Shown one piece after another: positions 38,772-46,977 of a stretch of DNA of 49,593 nucleotides. Origin of the DNA: CAZMGG01 sp964565715 (lineage in GTDB: Bacteria; Planctomycetota; UBA1135; UBA2386). The notes under the pieces were generated by a model that was given only the letters and a program-made list of their open reading frames with translations, ran no database searches and had not been told where the DNA came from. Both the position numbers and the translations under genes were made by a program. The number at the start of each line of letters is the position of its first letter. Within the stretch, counting starts at the first letter, position 1. The stretch is from contig CAZMGG010000028.1 in NCBI GenBank assembly GCA_964565715.1, positions 1 through 49,593 on the forward strand. The letters are read 5' to 3'.

Positions 38772-39371
38772 GTGATCGGCATCCTGGCACTGCAGGGCGA
38801 CTTCGCCGAGCACCGGGCGGCGTTGCGGCCGTTCGGGCTCTTGTGCCGCAACGTGCGCGCGGCCGCCGACCTGGCCGGGCTGCGCGGCCTGGTGCTGCCC
38901 GGCGGCGAGAGCACGACGATGCTGAAGCTGCTGCGCGAGGAGGGCCTGTTCGCGCCGCTCGGCGAGGCGCTGGGATCGGGCATCCCGGTGCTGGCCACCT
39001 GCGCCGGGCTGATCCTGCTGGCCAGCGACGTGCGCAACCCGGCGCAGCAGAGCTACGGCCTGCTGCCGGTCACCGTGCTGCGCAACGGCTACGGCCGGCA
39101 GTACCACTCGGGCACGTTCCCGCTGCACGGGCCCGGCGTGCCGCCCGGCACCGACGGCATCTTCATCCGCGCGCCGCGCATTGTCGCCACCGGCCCGGAC
39201 TGCGAGGTGCTGGCCCGGCGCGGCGACGATCCGGTGCTGGTGCGGCAGGGCGCGATCCTCGGCGCCTGCTTCCACCCCGAACTGCAGCCGGGTCATCCGG
39301 TCACCGCCGCCTTCGCGGCCATGGTCCAACGCGAAACTCCCGTCATCCCCCAGCCTTCCCTCACGCCATGA
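38772..39371 (+). CDS. pdxT: Pyridoxal 5'-phosphate synthase glutaminase subunit PdxT
   Basis: This is a 199-residue protein starting at GTG 38772. It is a class I glutaminase: GILALQGDFAEHRAALRPFG, LVLPGGESTTMLKLL (oxyanion region), catalytic Cys77 in VLATCAGLILLA, and His168/Glu170 in ACFHPEL. It supplies ammonia to PdxS. It is 1 bp from pdxS, and its stop overlaps the start of the downstream dehydrogenase gene (ATGA at 39368-39371), so that gene belongs to the same translational unit. Confidence 0.96.
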   Translation: MIGILALQGDFAEHRAALRPFGLLCRNVRAAADLAGLRGLVLPGGESTTMLKLLREEGLFAPLGEALGSGIPVLATCAGLILLASDVRNPAQQSYGLLPVTVLRNGYGRQYHSGTFPLHGPGVPPGTDGIFIRAPRIVATGPDCEVLARRGDDPVLVRQGAILGACFHPELQPGHPVTAAFAAMVQRETPVIPQPSLTP

Positions 39372-40366
39372 ACAAGCTCCGCGTCGTCGCCTTCGGTCTC
39401 GGTCCCATCGGTCTCGCCGCCGCCCGGCTGGCCCTGCAGAAGACCACCCTGGAGGTGGTCGGCGCGGTCGACGTCGATCCGAACAAGGTCGGCAAGGACC
39501 TCGGCGACCTGCTCGAGTTCGGCCGCAAGACCGGCATCGTCGTCGAGCCGGACGCCAAGGCGGCGCTGCAGCGGCTGAAGCCGCACGCGATCCTGCACTG
39601 CACCAGCTCGTTCATGCCGGTGGTGAAGGACCAGCTCCTGCTGGCGGCGGCCTGCGGCGTGAACGTGGTGTCGAGCACCGAGGAGCTGCTGGTGCCGGGC
39701 TTCCAGCACAAGGCGCTGGCGGCGGAGCTGCACGCGGCGGCCGAGAAGGGCGGCGTGACCATCCTCGGCACCGGCGTCAACCCGGGCTTCGCGATGGACT
39801 ACATCGCCGCGGTGGCCTCGGCGGTGACCTTCGACGTCAAGGGCGTGAAGTGCGTGCGCGAGGTCGATGCCGGCACGCGGCGCCTGCCGCTGCAGAAGAA
39901 GGTCGGCGCCGGGCTCACGGCGGCGCAGTTCGAGGCGCAGCTGGCCACCGGCCGGTTCGGCCACATCGGCATGCGCGAGTCGGTGGCGCTGCTCGGCGAG
40001 GCGCTCGGCTTCCCGATCGACCAGATCGAGCAGACCGTCGAGCCGGTGATCGCCACCGAGGATCGCAAGACGCCGTTCCTGACGGTGCAGAAGGGCCAGG
40101 TGGCCGGCATCCGCAACCACGGCTACGGCAAGGTGAAGGGCGGGACCGTGCTGCACCTGGATCTGGCGATGTACGTGGGCGCGCCCGATCCGCGCGACGA
40201 GATCGTGCTCGACAGCACCCCGCCCGTGCACCTGAAGTTCCACGGCGGCATCGCCGGCGACCAGGCCACCGCGGCCATCCTGGTCAACAGCCTGCACTCG
40301 GCGGTGTCGGCCCAGCCCGGCCTGCGGACCGTGCTCGACGTGGCGCCGCCGCGGCTGTGCCGGTAG
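39368..40366 (+). CDS. DapB/2,4-diaminopentanoate-dehydrogenase-like NAD(P)-binding protein
   Basis: This is a 332-residue protein; ATG 39368 overlaps the pdxT stop. It has an N-terminal Rossmann motif (LRVVAFGLGPIGLAAARLA) and a continuation VVGAVDVDPNKVGKDLGDLL as in dihydrodipicolinate reductase and 2,4-diaminopentanoate dehydrogenase (Ord) relatives. Further marks are ILHCTSSFMPVVKDQLLLAA, GVNVVSSTEELLVPG and ILGTGVNPGFAMDYIAAVAS. The C-terminal catalytic half (about residues 150-300) differs from classical DapB. The substrate is unknown; it may be an amino-acid or amino-aldehyde dehydrogenase or, by context, act on a PLP-related metabolite. Strict coupling to pdxT is the only functional clue. 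Confidence 0.78.
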   Translation: MNKLRVVAFGLGPIGLAAARLALQKTTLEVVGAVDVDPNKVGKDLGDLLEFGRKTGIVVEPDAKAALQRLKPHAILHCTSSFMPVVKDQLLLAAACGVNVVSSTEELLVPGFQHKALAAELHAAAEKGGVTILGTGVNPGFAMDYIAAVASAVTFDVKGVKCVREVDAGTRRLPLQKKVGAGLTAAQFEAQLATGRFGHIGMRESVALLGEALGFPIDQIEQTVEPVIATEDRKTPFLTVQKGQVAGIRNHGYGKVKGGTVLHLDLAMYVGAPDPRDEIVLDSTPPVHLKFHGGIAGDQATAAILVNSLHSAVSAQPGLRTVLDVAPPRLCR

Positions 40367-40383
40367 CGGGGCCGGGGCTCGCC

Positions 40384-41685
40384 TTACCCTTCGATCCCGT
40401 CGCGCCGCAGTTCCTCTGCCGTCGCCACGTCGGCCACGGTGCCCTCCGGGTGCCGGTAGGCCGCCGCCGTGCCGTCCGGCTCCAGCGCCTCGCGCACCTT
40501 CAGCACCGTCACCATGCCGCCCATGGTCAGGTAGCCGAACGGTCCGGGCGCGCCCTGCATCGGGATGCTGTTGCCGGGGATCGTGGTGTCCACGCCCGGC
40601 GGGTCGTCGTTGCCCAGTTCCAGGAAGCCCGGCACGTGCGCCGCCAGCTTCTCGTCGAACATCGCCGGTTCCACGCCGATCAGGTTGGGAATGCCGTGGC
40701 CCATCTGGGTCATCACGTGGTGGGTCATGTGGCAGTGCATGGCCCAGTCGCCCGGCGCGTCGGCCACGAACTCCACGCAGCGCACGCCGCCGGTTGGGAC
40801 CAGCACCGTGGTCTCGGGCCAGCGCGCCGATTCGGGCACCGTGCCGCCGTCGGTCTCGGTGACCTGGAATGCAAAGCCGTGCAAGTGGATCGGGTGATGG
40901 TCCATGGCGCTCAGGTTGCCGATCCGGATCCGCACCCGCTCGCCCAGGCGGGCCACCATGGGGGTGGTGGCCGGGAATGCCTTGGCGTTGAAGGTGAGCA
41001 CGTTGAAGTCGGTCATTTCGTTCGGGTCGGGGCGTCGCGCGCCGGGACGGATCGCCCATTCGCTGAGCATGTAGACGTAGTCCCGATCCGGCGGCGGCGT
41101 GGCGGGGTTGCGCGGGTGCACCACGATCATGCCGAGCATGCCCATGGCCATCTGGGTCATCTCGTCGTGGTGGCTGTGGTACATGAACGTGCCGTGCTGG
41201 CGCAGGGTGAACTCGTAGCGGAAGGTCTCACCCGGCTCGATCGAGCGCTGGGTCAGGCCGCCGACGCCATCCATGCCCGCGGGCACGAACAGGCCGTGCC
41301 AGTGCACGGTGGTGGACGTATCGAGCTTGTTGGTGACGTAGATCCGCACCCGATCGCCCTCCACGGCCTCGATGGTCGGCCCGTGGACGCGACCGTTGTA
41401 GCCCCAGCACTCGGCGTCGAGGCCCGGCGCGAACTGATGCCGCACCGGCTCGGCCACCAGGTGGAACACCTTCACGTTGTCGACGATGCGGAACGGCAGC
41501 GTGATGCCGTCGGGCGTGACCACCGGCTGGTAGTGGACCCCGGGGAGGCCCGGGGGCTGGGGCGCATGTTCCGCCGGCAAGGTGCGGTTGGTGTGGGAGC
41601 GGGGCGCTGTGACCAGGCCACCGGCCAGGCCGGTGGCCGCCGACGCCAGGAGGAAGCCGCGGCGGGTGGGGATGGCTGGTTGCAT
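40384..41685 (-). CDS. Tat-exported multicopper oxidase
   Basis: This is a 433-residue protein starting at ATG 41685. A twin-arginine signal (IPTRRGFLLASAATGLAGG) indicates folded export. The copper sites are complete: TVHWHGLFVPAG, FMYHSHHDEM, HPIHLHGFAF and WAMHCHMTHHVMTQMGHG, which supply the type 1 Cys/His/Met and the trinuclear centre. The length is shorter than CueO or CopA (about 500). In a copper locus it probably oxidises Cu(I) or phenolics in the periplasm. It follows the outer-membrane factor gene with a 1-bp gap and is the last gene of the minus-strand operon. Confidence 0.9.
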   Translation of the reverse strand: MQPAIPTRRGFLLASAATGLAGGLVTAPRSHTNRTLPAEHAPQPPGLPGVHYQPVVTPDGITLPFRIVDNVKVFHLVAEPVRHQFAPGLDAECWGYNGRVHGPTIEAVEGDRVRIYVTNKLDTSTTVHWHGLFVPAGMDGVGGLTQRSIEPGETFRYEFTLRQHGTFMYHSHHDEMTQMAMGMLGMIVVHPRNPATPPPDRDYVYMLSEWAIRPGARRPDPNEMTDFNVLTFNAKAFPATTPMVARLGERVRIRIGNLSAMDHHPIHLHGFAFQVTETDGGTVPESARWPETTVLVPTGGVRCVEFVADAPGDWAMHCHMTHHVMTQMGHGIPNLIGVEPAMFDEKLAAHVPGFLELGNDDPPGVDTTIPGNSIPMQGAPGPFGYLTMGGMVTVLKVREALEPDGTAAAYRHPEGTVADVATAEELRRDGIEG

Positions 41686-41686
41686 G

Positions 41687-43105
41687 TCAGTGGCCTTGGC
41701 CGGGGGTGCGGGTTTCGGCAGCCTGGCCGGCGGCGTCGTTCCGGGCTGTGGCCGCGGCCCGGTCCAGGGAGCCGGCCAGCAGTTCTTCCAGGGACAAGCG
41801 CGCCAGCCAGGCGTCGCGCAGGGCGGTCACATGCTCACGCACGGCTTCCAGCTCCTGCTGGCGCGCCAGCAGCACCGCGAAGGCGCCGGTCTGCATGGCG
41901 TTGTAGTTCTGCAGGGTCTCGCGCAGGAGGCGCGAGCGAAGGGGCAGGTTCACCTGGCCAAGGAACGCGGTCCGCTCGGCCTCGGCCACGGCCCGGTCGC
42001 GCAGCAGACGCGCGGCGCTGCGCACCTCCACCGCCAGGGCGGTGTGATCGTGCAAGGCGCCGTGCAGGCGGGCGTCGGCGGCGGCGCGGACGGCGCCGCC
42101 CCGGTCCCACAGGGGCAGGCTGACGCTGGCGGCGGGCCCGACGCCCCAGGAACTGCTGTCGGGCTCCCTGGTGGCCACCGCGCCCAGTTCCGCGGGGCCG
42201 AGCCATGCCTCCCACGAGCGCAGGCCCGCTTCCTGCGCCATGGCATCGATCCGGGCGCGCTGTTCGGCGAGATCCAGGCTCCTGGCGATGGCAACGGACT
42301 CCAGGTCGCCGGTCGGAAGGTCCTGCAGGGGATCGGCGTGCAGTTCGCCAGCCACGGTCCACATCGTGGCGCCCCCCCACAGACCCAGCAGCTGGTTGAG
42401 GGGTTCGCGTGCCTCGCGTGCGGCCTGCGTGGCGCCATGCAGCTCGAGCCTGGCCCGCGCCAGCGCCACTTCCTCGGCGGTGAGCTGTGGATCGGTGACG
42501 TTGCCGGCGGCGTGCAGGCGCTGCATCAGTTCGGCCGAGGCCTGGGCGGCCGCCACGATCTCGCGCTGGCGCGCCACCAGGGTGGCGGCGGCGCGCAGCC
42601 GCACGAAGTGGGCGCGCACCTGGAACGCCAGATGCACCAGTTCACGGGTCACCCGGGCAGCCACCGCCTCACGTTCGGCGGCGGCGGCGGCACGACGAGC
42701 CGGCAGCAGGAACAGGTCCAGGAACGACTGGCTGAGGCCCAATTCGATCTCGGTGCCGCCCCGGAAGAGCCGGGTCTCGACGGCGAACACCGGATTGTGC
42801 AGCAGCCCGGCCTGCACCAGTTCGGCCCGCGCCACGCCGAGCTCGGCCAGGGCCGCCTGCACGCGACGGTTGTTGAGCACGGCGATGCGCAGGGCACTGG
42901 CCTCGGTCAGATCGCCGCGCAGCAGTTCGCGCACTTCCGGGGCGATGCCACCCTCCCGGGCATCGGCGGTCGGCGCCGGCAGGTGGATGCCGGTCCGGTC
43001 GTGCAACGTGGCGGCCACCGCCGCCCGGTCGGCCTCGGTCTGTTCCGCGAGGCCCGTGCAGGCGGACAAGAACAGGAGGGGCGCGGCAAGGTGGGCTCGG
43101 CTCAC
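41687..43105 (-). CDS. Outer-membrane efflux lipoprotein (TolC/CusC-like) in the copper locus
   Basis: This is a 472-residue protein; GTG 43105 overlaps the upstream stop (GTGA). Signal peptide and lipobox LLFLSAC are followed by an outer-membrane-factor body: LTEASALRIAVLNNRRVQAA, NPVFAVETRLFRGGTEIELG, LSQSFLDLFLLPARRAAAAA, long helices (about 200-290 and 370-450), PAASVSLPLWDRGGAVRAAA and LQNYNAMQTGAFAVLLARQQ. It differs clearly from the factor at 8382-9680. No adaptor or RND permease accompanies it, so it may pair with the pump at 9677-14277 or another exporter. Its place before the multicopper oxidase suggests copper export. Confidence 0.85.
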   Translation of the reverse strand: MSRAHLAAPLLFLSACTGLAEQTEADRAAVAATLHDRTGIHLPAPTADAREGGIAPEVRELLRGDLTEASALRIAVLNNRRVQAALAELGVARAELVQAGLLHNPVFAVETRLFRGGTEIELGLSQSFLDLFLLPARRAAAAAEREAVAARVTRELVHLAFQVRAHFVRLRAAATLVARQREIVAAAQASAELMQRLHAAGNVTDPQLTAEEVALARARLELHGATQAAREAREPLNQLLGLWGGATMWTVAGELHADPLQDLPTGDLESVAIARSLDLAEQRARIDAMAQEAGLRSWEAWLGPAELGAVATREPDSSSWGVGPAASVSLPLWDRGGAVRAAADARLHGALHDHTALAVEVRSAARLLRDRAVAEAERTAFLGQVNLPLRSRLLRETLQNYNAMQTGAFAVLLARQQELEAVREHVTALRDAWLARLSLEELLAGSLDRAAATARNDAAGQAAETRTPGQGH

Positions 43106-43350
43106 TTGCGGCCTCCGTGGGGGCCGTTGGCGGCGGCGCCGGGCGCGCTGGGCCCGCGCGGCAGCTGCCGGGGCACCTCCTGCAGCGGCAGGAGTCCGGC
43201 GGGTGCGGGCACCGGCGCCGACTCGGCCTGCGGCGAGGCCGGGTGGTCGGCAGACGGGTCGGGCATGGGCGGCGCGGCGCTGCAGGCGGCGAGAACGACC
43301 AGGGACAGCAACCGCCAAGGCAGGCGTGACCGGCGGGCGCGCACGGTCAT
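43102..43350 (-). CDS. Small Pro/Ala-rich lipoprotein
   Basis: This is an 82-residue protein starting at ATG 43350, whose ATGA overlaps the preceding gene. Signal peptide with lipobox LVVLAAC (about residues 16-22) is followed by a low-complexity Pro/Ala/Ser tail (PAPAGLLPLQEVPRQLPRG). There is a His in HPASPQ and near the C-terminal GPHGGRK. I do not recognise a family. Tight coupling on both sides (4-bp overlaps) makes it a genuine operon member. It is probably anchored in the inner or outer membrane as an accessory of the copper system. Confidence 0.6.
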   Translation of the reverse strand: MTVRARRSRLPWRLLSLVVLAACSAAPPMPDPSADHPASPQAESAPVPAPAGLLPLQEVPRQLPRGPSAPGAAANGPHGGRK

Positions 43351-44012
43351 CGGCCGCTGTCTCCATCCTTGCGGCCGCCGGCCTCTTTCTCCCTGCGGGC
43401 CAGGTCCATGGCCTTCTGCAGCGTCTTGGCGGGCGCCAGTTCCACGGCCGCCACGTGCTCCGGGCCGCTGAGCCGCACCAGGTGGTTGCCGATCAGCACG
43501 AAGGCGTTCGGCTGCACCGGTGCGCCGCTCACGGGGCACGTCCGGTTGCCGACCTCGACCAGGTCGCGCTGCTTGAGCCTGGTCAGCACGACCTGGGCGT
43601 CGGCGATGGCGGCACCCTTGTGTTCGGGCCCGGCCACCCGGAATTCCACGCCCTGCAGCGCCATGGTCACCGCGCCCTCGCCGATCGGCTTCTGCGAGAC
43701 CGGGCAGACCGTGTTGGCGATCTTCTCGGTGGTGGGATAGGCGGTCTGGTAGGCGATCTCGGGGGCGCGCAGGATCTTCTTGTCGCAGCCCTTGCAGCAG
43801 ATGTAGATCCGCCCGACGTCGATGTCGATGAACAGGGTCTTGCTGATCTTCTTGCCCATGATCGGGCAGGTGGAGTTGGGGTAGATCGGCACGCTGACCA
43901 GGAGGGAGGGGTCCTGGACCGGCGCCGGCGCGGGAGCTGGCGGGACTGGCTCCTGGGCCGACAGGGGAAGCAGCAGGAGCAGGGGCAGCAGGCAGGCAGC
44001 GGGATGGGGCAT
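43347..44012 (-). CDS. Exported protein with three Cys-Pro metal-binding-like motifs
   Basis: This is a 221-residue protein with a signal peptide (AACLLPLLLLLPLSAQ) and a Pro linker. Three similar units follow: NSTCPIMGKKISKTLFIDID with IYICCKGCDKKI, then NTVCPVSQKPIGEGAVTMAL, then NRTCPVSGAPVQPNAFVLIG. Each starts C-P-[IV]-[MS]. Only the first keeps the full set (CPIMG plus CC..C), similar to YHS/heavy-metal-binding segments known from copper-linked planctomycete proteins; the other two have lost the distal Cys. It probably binds Cu or a related metal in the periplasm. It sits between the small secreted gene and the lipoprotein gene of the copper operon. Confidence 0.72.
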   Translation of the reverse strand: MPHPAACLLPLLLLLPLSAQEPVPPAPAPAPVQDPSLLVSVPIYPNSTCPIMGKKISKTLFIDIDVGRIYICCKGCDKKILRAPEIAYQTAYPTTEKIANTVCPVSQKPIGEGAVTMALQGVEFRVAGPEHKGAAIADAQVVLTRLKQRDLVEVGNRTCPVSGAPVQPNAFVLIGNHLVRLSGPEHVAAVELAPAKTLQKAMDLARREKEAGGRKDGDSGR

Positions 44013-44141
44013 GGGTCTCGCTCGAGTGGGAAAGCGGCTGTGTTGACGCCGCGCAGGCGGCAGGAATACACGGACAGGCCGGCCGCGATGCGGCCGTGGT
44101 CGTTCCCGGCTGGCCCAGGCGGGGGCCGGGGCGTGTTCCCG

Positions 44142-44558
44142 CTAGATCAGGAGCGGAAGGCTGCGGTGTTCGCCTGGAGGCGGCGGTGCCCTGGCCCCGG
44201 CGAGCGGTGCCGCCCGGCAAGCGGGGGCAGGGAGCAGTTCGAGGGTGGCGGTCGCAGAGGGCTGCGGCGGAAGTGCTGGCGGCGCCCCAGGGCCGGGCAG
44301 GTCCTGCTGGGGCAGCTCTGGAGTGATGACGTGCACGCAGCCGCAGACCACGTCGGGCCGCAGCGTCGGCCGGTCTCTGCTGGAACGGCAGCATGCCGGC
44401 GCAGCCTTCGTGGTCGCCAACGCCGCAGCCCTGCAATGGCCCGGGCCGGCGAGCAGGCCCATGGGGCCTCGGCACAGGCACAACCGCAGGTGCTGTCCGC
44501 CTGGCACCATCAGGGCCGGCAGCAGGATCAGCAGCAGCAGTGTGCGGAACGTAGCCAT
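44142..44558 (-). CDS. Small exported Cys-rich protein heading the copper operon
   Basis: This is a 138-residue protein starting at ATG 44558. A signal peptide (TLLLLILLPALMVPGG) is followed by a Cys/His cluster: QHLRLCLCRGPMG, GPGHCRAA, APACCRSSR and VVCGCVHV. The second half is Pro/Ala-rich (GAPPALPPQPSATATLELLP), and the protein ends in a short hydrophobic SLPLLI. The plan matches the small protein at 7892-8317 in the other metal locus. It is the first gene of the minus-strand copper operon, with 129 bp to the next gene. A secreted metal-binding or sensing role is inferred only from composition and place. Confidence 0.6.
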   Translation of the reverse strand: MATFRTLLLLILLPALMVPGGQHLRLCLCRGPMGLLAGPGHCRAAALATTKAAPACCRSSRDRPTLRPDVVCGCVHVITPELPQQDLPGPGAPPALPPQPSATATLELLPAPACRAAPLAGARAPPPPGEHRSLPLLI

Positions 44559-44686
44559 GGGCTTTGGGACGGACGACGACGAGGCGGGATGATACCGGCC
44601 CGCCATGCAGGGCGCACGGCGCGCAGCTCGCCGGCCGGGGATGTGATGGCGAGGCACTCCCGCAGGAAATGCGCGACGATGGCGGC

Positions 44687-44715
44687 TTGGGAACCGCGGC
44701 CTGGTTGCGTATCCT
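44687..44715 (+). promoter_or_regulatory. Candidate promoter TTGGGA-N17-TATCCT
   Basis: TTGGGA (44687-44692) and TATCCT (44710-44715), 17 bp apart, lie 31 bp before ATG 44747. The -10 hexamer is the same as that of the candidate promoter at 7459-7464. The 188-bp divergent spacer toward the copper operon must also hold a promoter in the other direction, but I see no clear one. Confidence 0.4.
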
Positions 44716-44746
44716 CCGAGCCCGGAGTTCCGGGCGCGAGGCTGCC

Positions 44747-45973
44747 ATGAACCGACCCTCCCACTACCTCTTGCTGTGCGTGCTCCTGTTCGGGGGCTAC
44801 CTGGCCGTGTCCGGCGGAACCGGCGCCGGCGAGAAACCGGCCGCACGCGGGATCCAGGTGCAGCGGGTGACCGCCAAGGACCCGCGGCCGCAGCCGCAGG
44901 CGCCGTTGGCGGTGGTGGAGGGCTTCGTGCTGGACGCGATGGGCTTCCGCATGGTCGGCGCCGAGGTGGCGGTGGCGCGCGGCGGCCAGACCGGCGACGA
45001 GGCCGGCGAACGGATGCGCACCGACGCCGATGGCGGCTTCCGCTTCGAATTGCCGGGCCGCGGGCCGGTGGCGTGCAGCGTCCAGGCCAGCGGCTTCCGG
45101 CCGCTCCGCCAGACCGTGCGGCCCGCCGCCGGCGATCCGGTGGTGATGGCGCTGGAGCCGCAGGCGCCGTGGGACGCACCGGCGACCGGGCCGGAGCCCA
45201 CGCCGGCTCCCGCGCCGGGCGCCGAGTTCGCCGGTGAGGGCTTCGTGCGCGACGCCAACGGCAAGGCGGTGGCCGGCGGGCTCGTGGTGGTGCGCGAGAC
45301 CGGCGCCTGCGCCCGCACCGACGACATCGGCCGCTTCCGCATCGAACTGCCGCAGGAAGGGCCCGCGACGCTGCTGCTGCATCATGACGGCAAGGGCCCG
45401 AGCGGGCTGTGCGCGCTGGCCGAGCCCATGGACTTCGACCGGCGCCGCGGGCTCGTGCCGCTGCCGGACCTGGTGGCGCAGCCCGGTGCTGCGATCCGCG
45501 GCACCCTGCGCGATCCCCAGGGCCAGCCGGTGACCGGCGTGCCGCTGCTGCTGACCGGTCATGGCCTGCGGCGGCTGGTGTTGTCGGGGCCCGACGGCGC
45601 GTTCGGCATCGCCGGGCTGCTCGGCGGCCGCTACCAGCTCCTGGCGCTGGCCTTCCGCGGCGCGGTGGCGGCGACCGCCGAGGTGCGGGTCGACGCGCCG
45701 CTGGTGACCTGCGAGCTGCGCCTCGAGGCCACCCAGAACCGCCGGCTGCAGGTCCTGGACGAGGCCGGTGCGCCGATGGGCGGCGCCTACGTCGCCGCGT
45801 CCTTCGGCGGTCAGCGTCGGGCGGTGGCCCAGGCGGATCCGCAGGGCTGGCTCGATCTGCCGGCCGTGGCCTCGCCGGCACTGCCCACCGAGCTGGAGGT
45901 CCGCACCGCCGATCTGCGCGAACTGTCGCTCCGGCGGCAGTCGGATCACGCGCTGGTGGTGGCCGCACCCTAG
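44747..45973 (+). CDS. Membrane-anchored protein with carboxypeptidase-regulatory-like repeats
   Basis: This is a 408-residue protein starting at ATG 44747. One N-terminal anchor (YLLLCVLLFGGYLAVSG) is followed by about four CarboxypepD_reg-type beta-sandwich units: VEGFVLDAMGFRMVGAEVAV with TDADGGFRFELPG; GEGFVRDANGKAVAGGLVVV with TDDIGRFRIELPQEGP; IRGTLRDPQGQPVTGVPLLL with SGPDGAFGIAGLLGGRY; and a last divergent one (LQVLDEAGAPMGGAYVAAS). Such repeats are structural or ligand-binding modules of secreted planctomycete proteins. A Pro linker lies between units 1 and 2. The putative peptidase gene follows after 40 bp. Confidence 0.82.
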   Translation: MNRPSHYLLLCVLLFGGYLAVSGGTGAGEKPAARGIQVQRVTAKDPRPQPQAPLAVVEGFVLDAMGFRMVGAEVAVARGGQTGDEAGERMRTDADGGFRFELPGRGPVACSVQASGFRPLRQTVRPAAGDPVVMALEPQAPWDAPATGPEPTPAPAPGAEFAGEGFVRDANGKAVAGGLVVVRETGACARTDDIGRFRIELPQEGPATLLLHHDGKGPSGLCALAEPMDFDRRRGLVPLPDLVAQPGAAIRGTLRDPQGQPVTGVPLLLTGHGLRRLVLSGPDGAFGIAGLLGGRYQLLALAFRGAVAATAEVRVDAPLVTCELRLEATQNRRLQVLDEAGAPMGGAYVAASFGGQRRAVAQADPQGWLDLPAVASPALPTELEVRTADLRELSLRRQSDHALVVAAP

Positions 45974-46013
45974 GATCTGCGGCCGCCCGTCGCCCCGCCC
46001 CAGGAGAACGTCC

Positions 46014-46976
46014 ATGTCCCGCGCTTCCGTCTGCCCGGCCGCGCTCGCGCTGGCCGTCGTGACCGCGTGCCTTTGCGCCGGCGTTCCGGCACAGGAGATC
46101 AAGAAGGGCCCCTGGCAGCCGCGGCACTGCCCCGAGGGCTGGGTGCTCCACGAGACGCGCAACTACCAGGTGCAATCGCAGGCCGGCCTGGAGAAGGGCA
46201 AGCGCCTCGGCGAGCACATGGAGGCGATGCTGAAGACCTACAAGGCGATGTTCAAGCCGGACAAGTCGGTCTTCAAGCAGTACACGATCAAGCTGTTCAA
46301 GGACCGGGCGTCGTTCATCGCCTATGGCGCCTCGCCGGGGGCCGGCGCCTACTACTCCGCCACCGATCGCGAGATGGTGTGCTATGACACCGGCAAGTGG
46401 ATGGACGAGCAGGAGGCCGAAGGCCCCGTCACCGGCGAGGGCGGCCGCCGTCCCGACTATCGCGAGCTGTATGCGATGGACATCCTCGGCGCCGCCGCGC
46501 ACGAGGGCTGGCACCAGTACTTCCACTGGTACGTGACCTCGTGGGTGCAGCTGCCGAGCTGGATCAACGAGGGGATGGGCGACTACTTCTACACGGCGGT
46601 GCCGAAGCAGGAGAAGGGCCGCAAGATCCCCGCCGAACTCGGGCGGCTCAACCTGATGCGGCTGCTGGTGGTGCAGAGTGCGGCGAAGCAGGACCGGCTG
46701 GTGCCGCTGGCCGATCTGCTTCGCTACACGCAACGCGAGTACTACGCCAATGCCAGCGTCTGCTATGCGCAGGGCTGGGCGCTGTGCCACTTCCTGTTGC
46801 ACGGCGGCAACAAGGACCATGCCCAGGTGATCCCGACGTTCGTGCGGCTGGTGCAGAACGACACCAACATGGAGACCGTCACCAATCGCGCCTTCAAGGG
46901 CATCGATCTCGCGCAGCTCGAGAAGGAGTTCGTCGAGTGGGTGAAGGCGCAGCAGCTGCCGGGCCGGGAGCGCTGA
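46014..46976 (+). CDS. Secreted HExxH zinc peptidase-like protein (DUF1570-type)
   Basis: This is a 320-residue protein starting at ATG 46014; AGGAGA lies about 10 bp upstream. A signal peptide (ALALAVVTACLCAGVPAQ) precedes a domain with the zinc motif HEGWHQ in AAAHEGWHQYFHWY, then WINEGMGDYFYTAV, the usual third-ligand Glu. The flanks (YTIKLFKDRASFIAYG, YAQGWALCHFLLHGGNKDHA) resemble DUF1570-type peptidases common in planctomycetes. It probably hydrolyses peptides outside the cytoplasm; the substrate is unknown. The next gene starts 1 bp after its stop. Confidence 0.8.
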   Translation: MSRASVCPAALALAVVTACLCAGVPAQEIKKGPWQPRHCPEGWVLHETRNYQVQSQAGLEKGKRLGEHMEAMLKTYKAMFKPDKSVFKQYTIKLFKDRASFIAYGASPGAGAYYSATDREMVCYDTGKWMDEQEAEGPVTGEGGRRPDYRELYAMDILGAAAHEGWHQYFHWYVTSWVQLPSWINEGMGDYFYTAVPKQEKGRKIPAELGRLNLMRLLVVQSAAKQDRLVPLADLLRYTQREYYANASVCYAQGWALCHFLLHGGNKDHAQVIPTFVRLVQNDTNMETVTNRAFKGIDLAQLEKEFVEWVKAQQLPGRER

Positions 46977-46977
46977 C

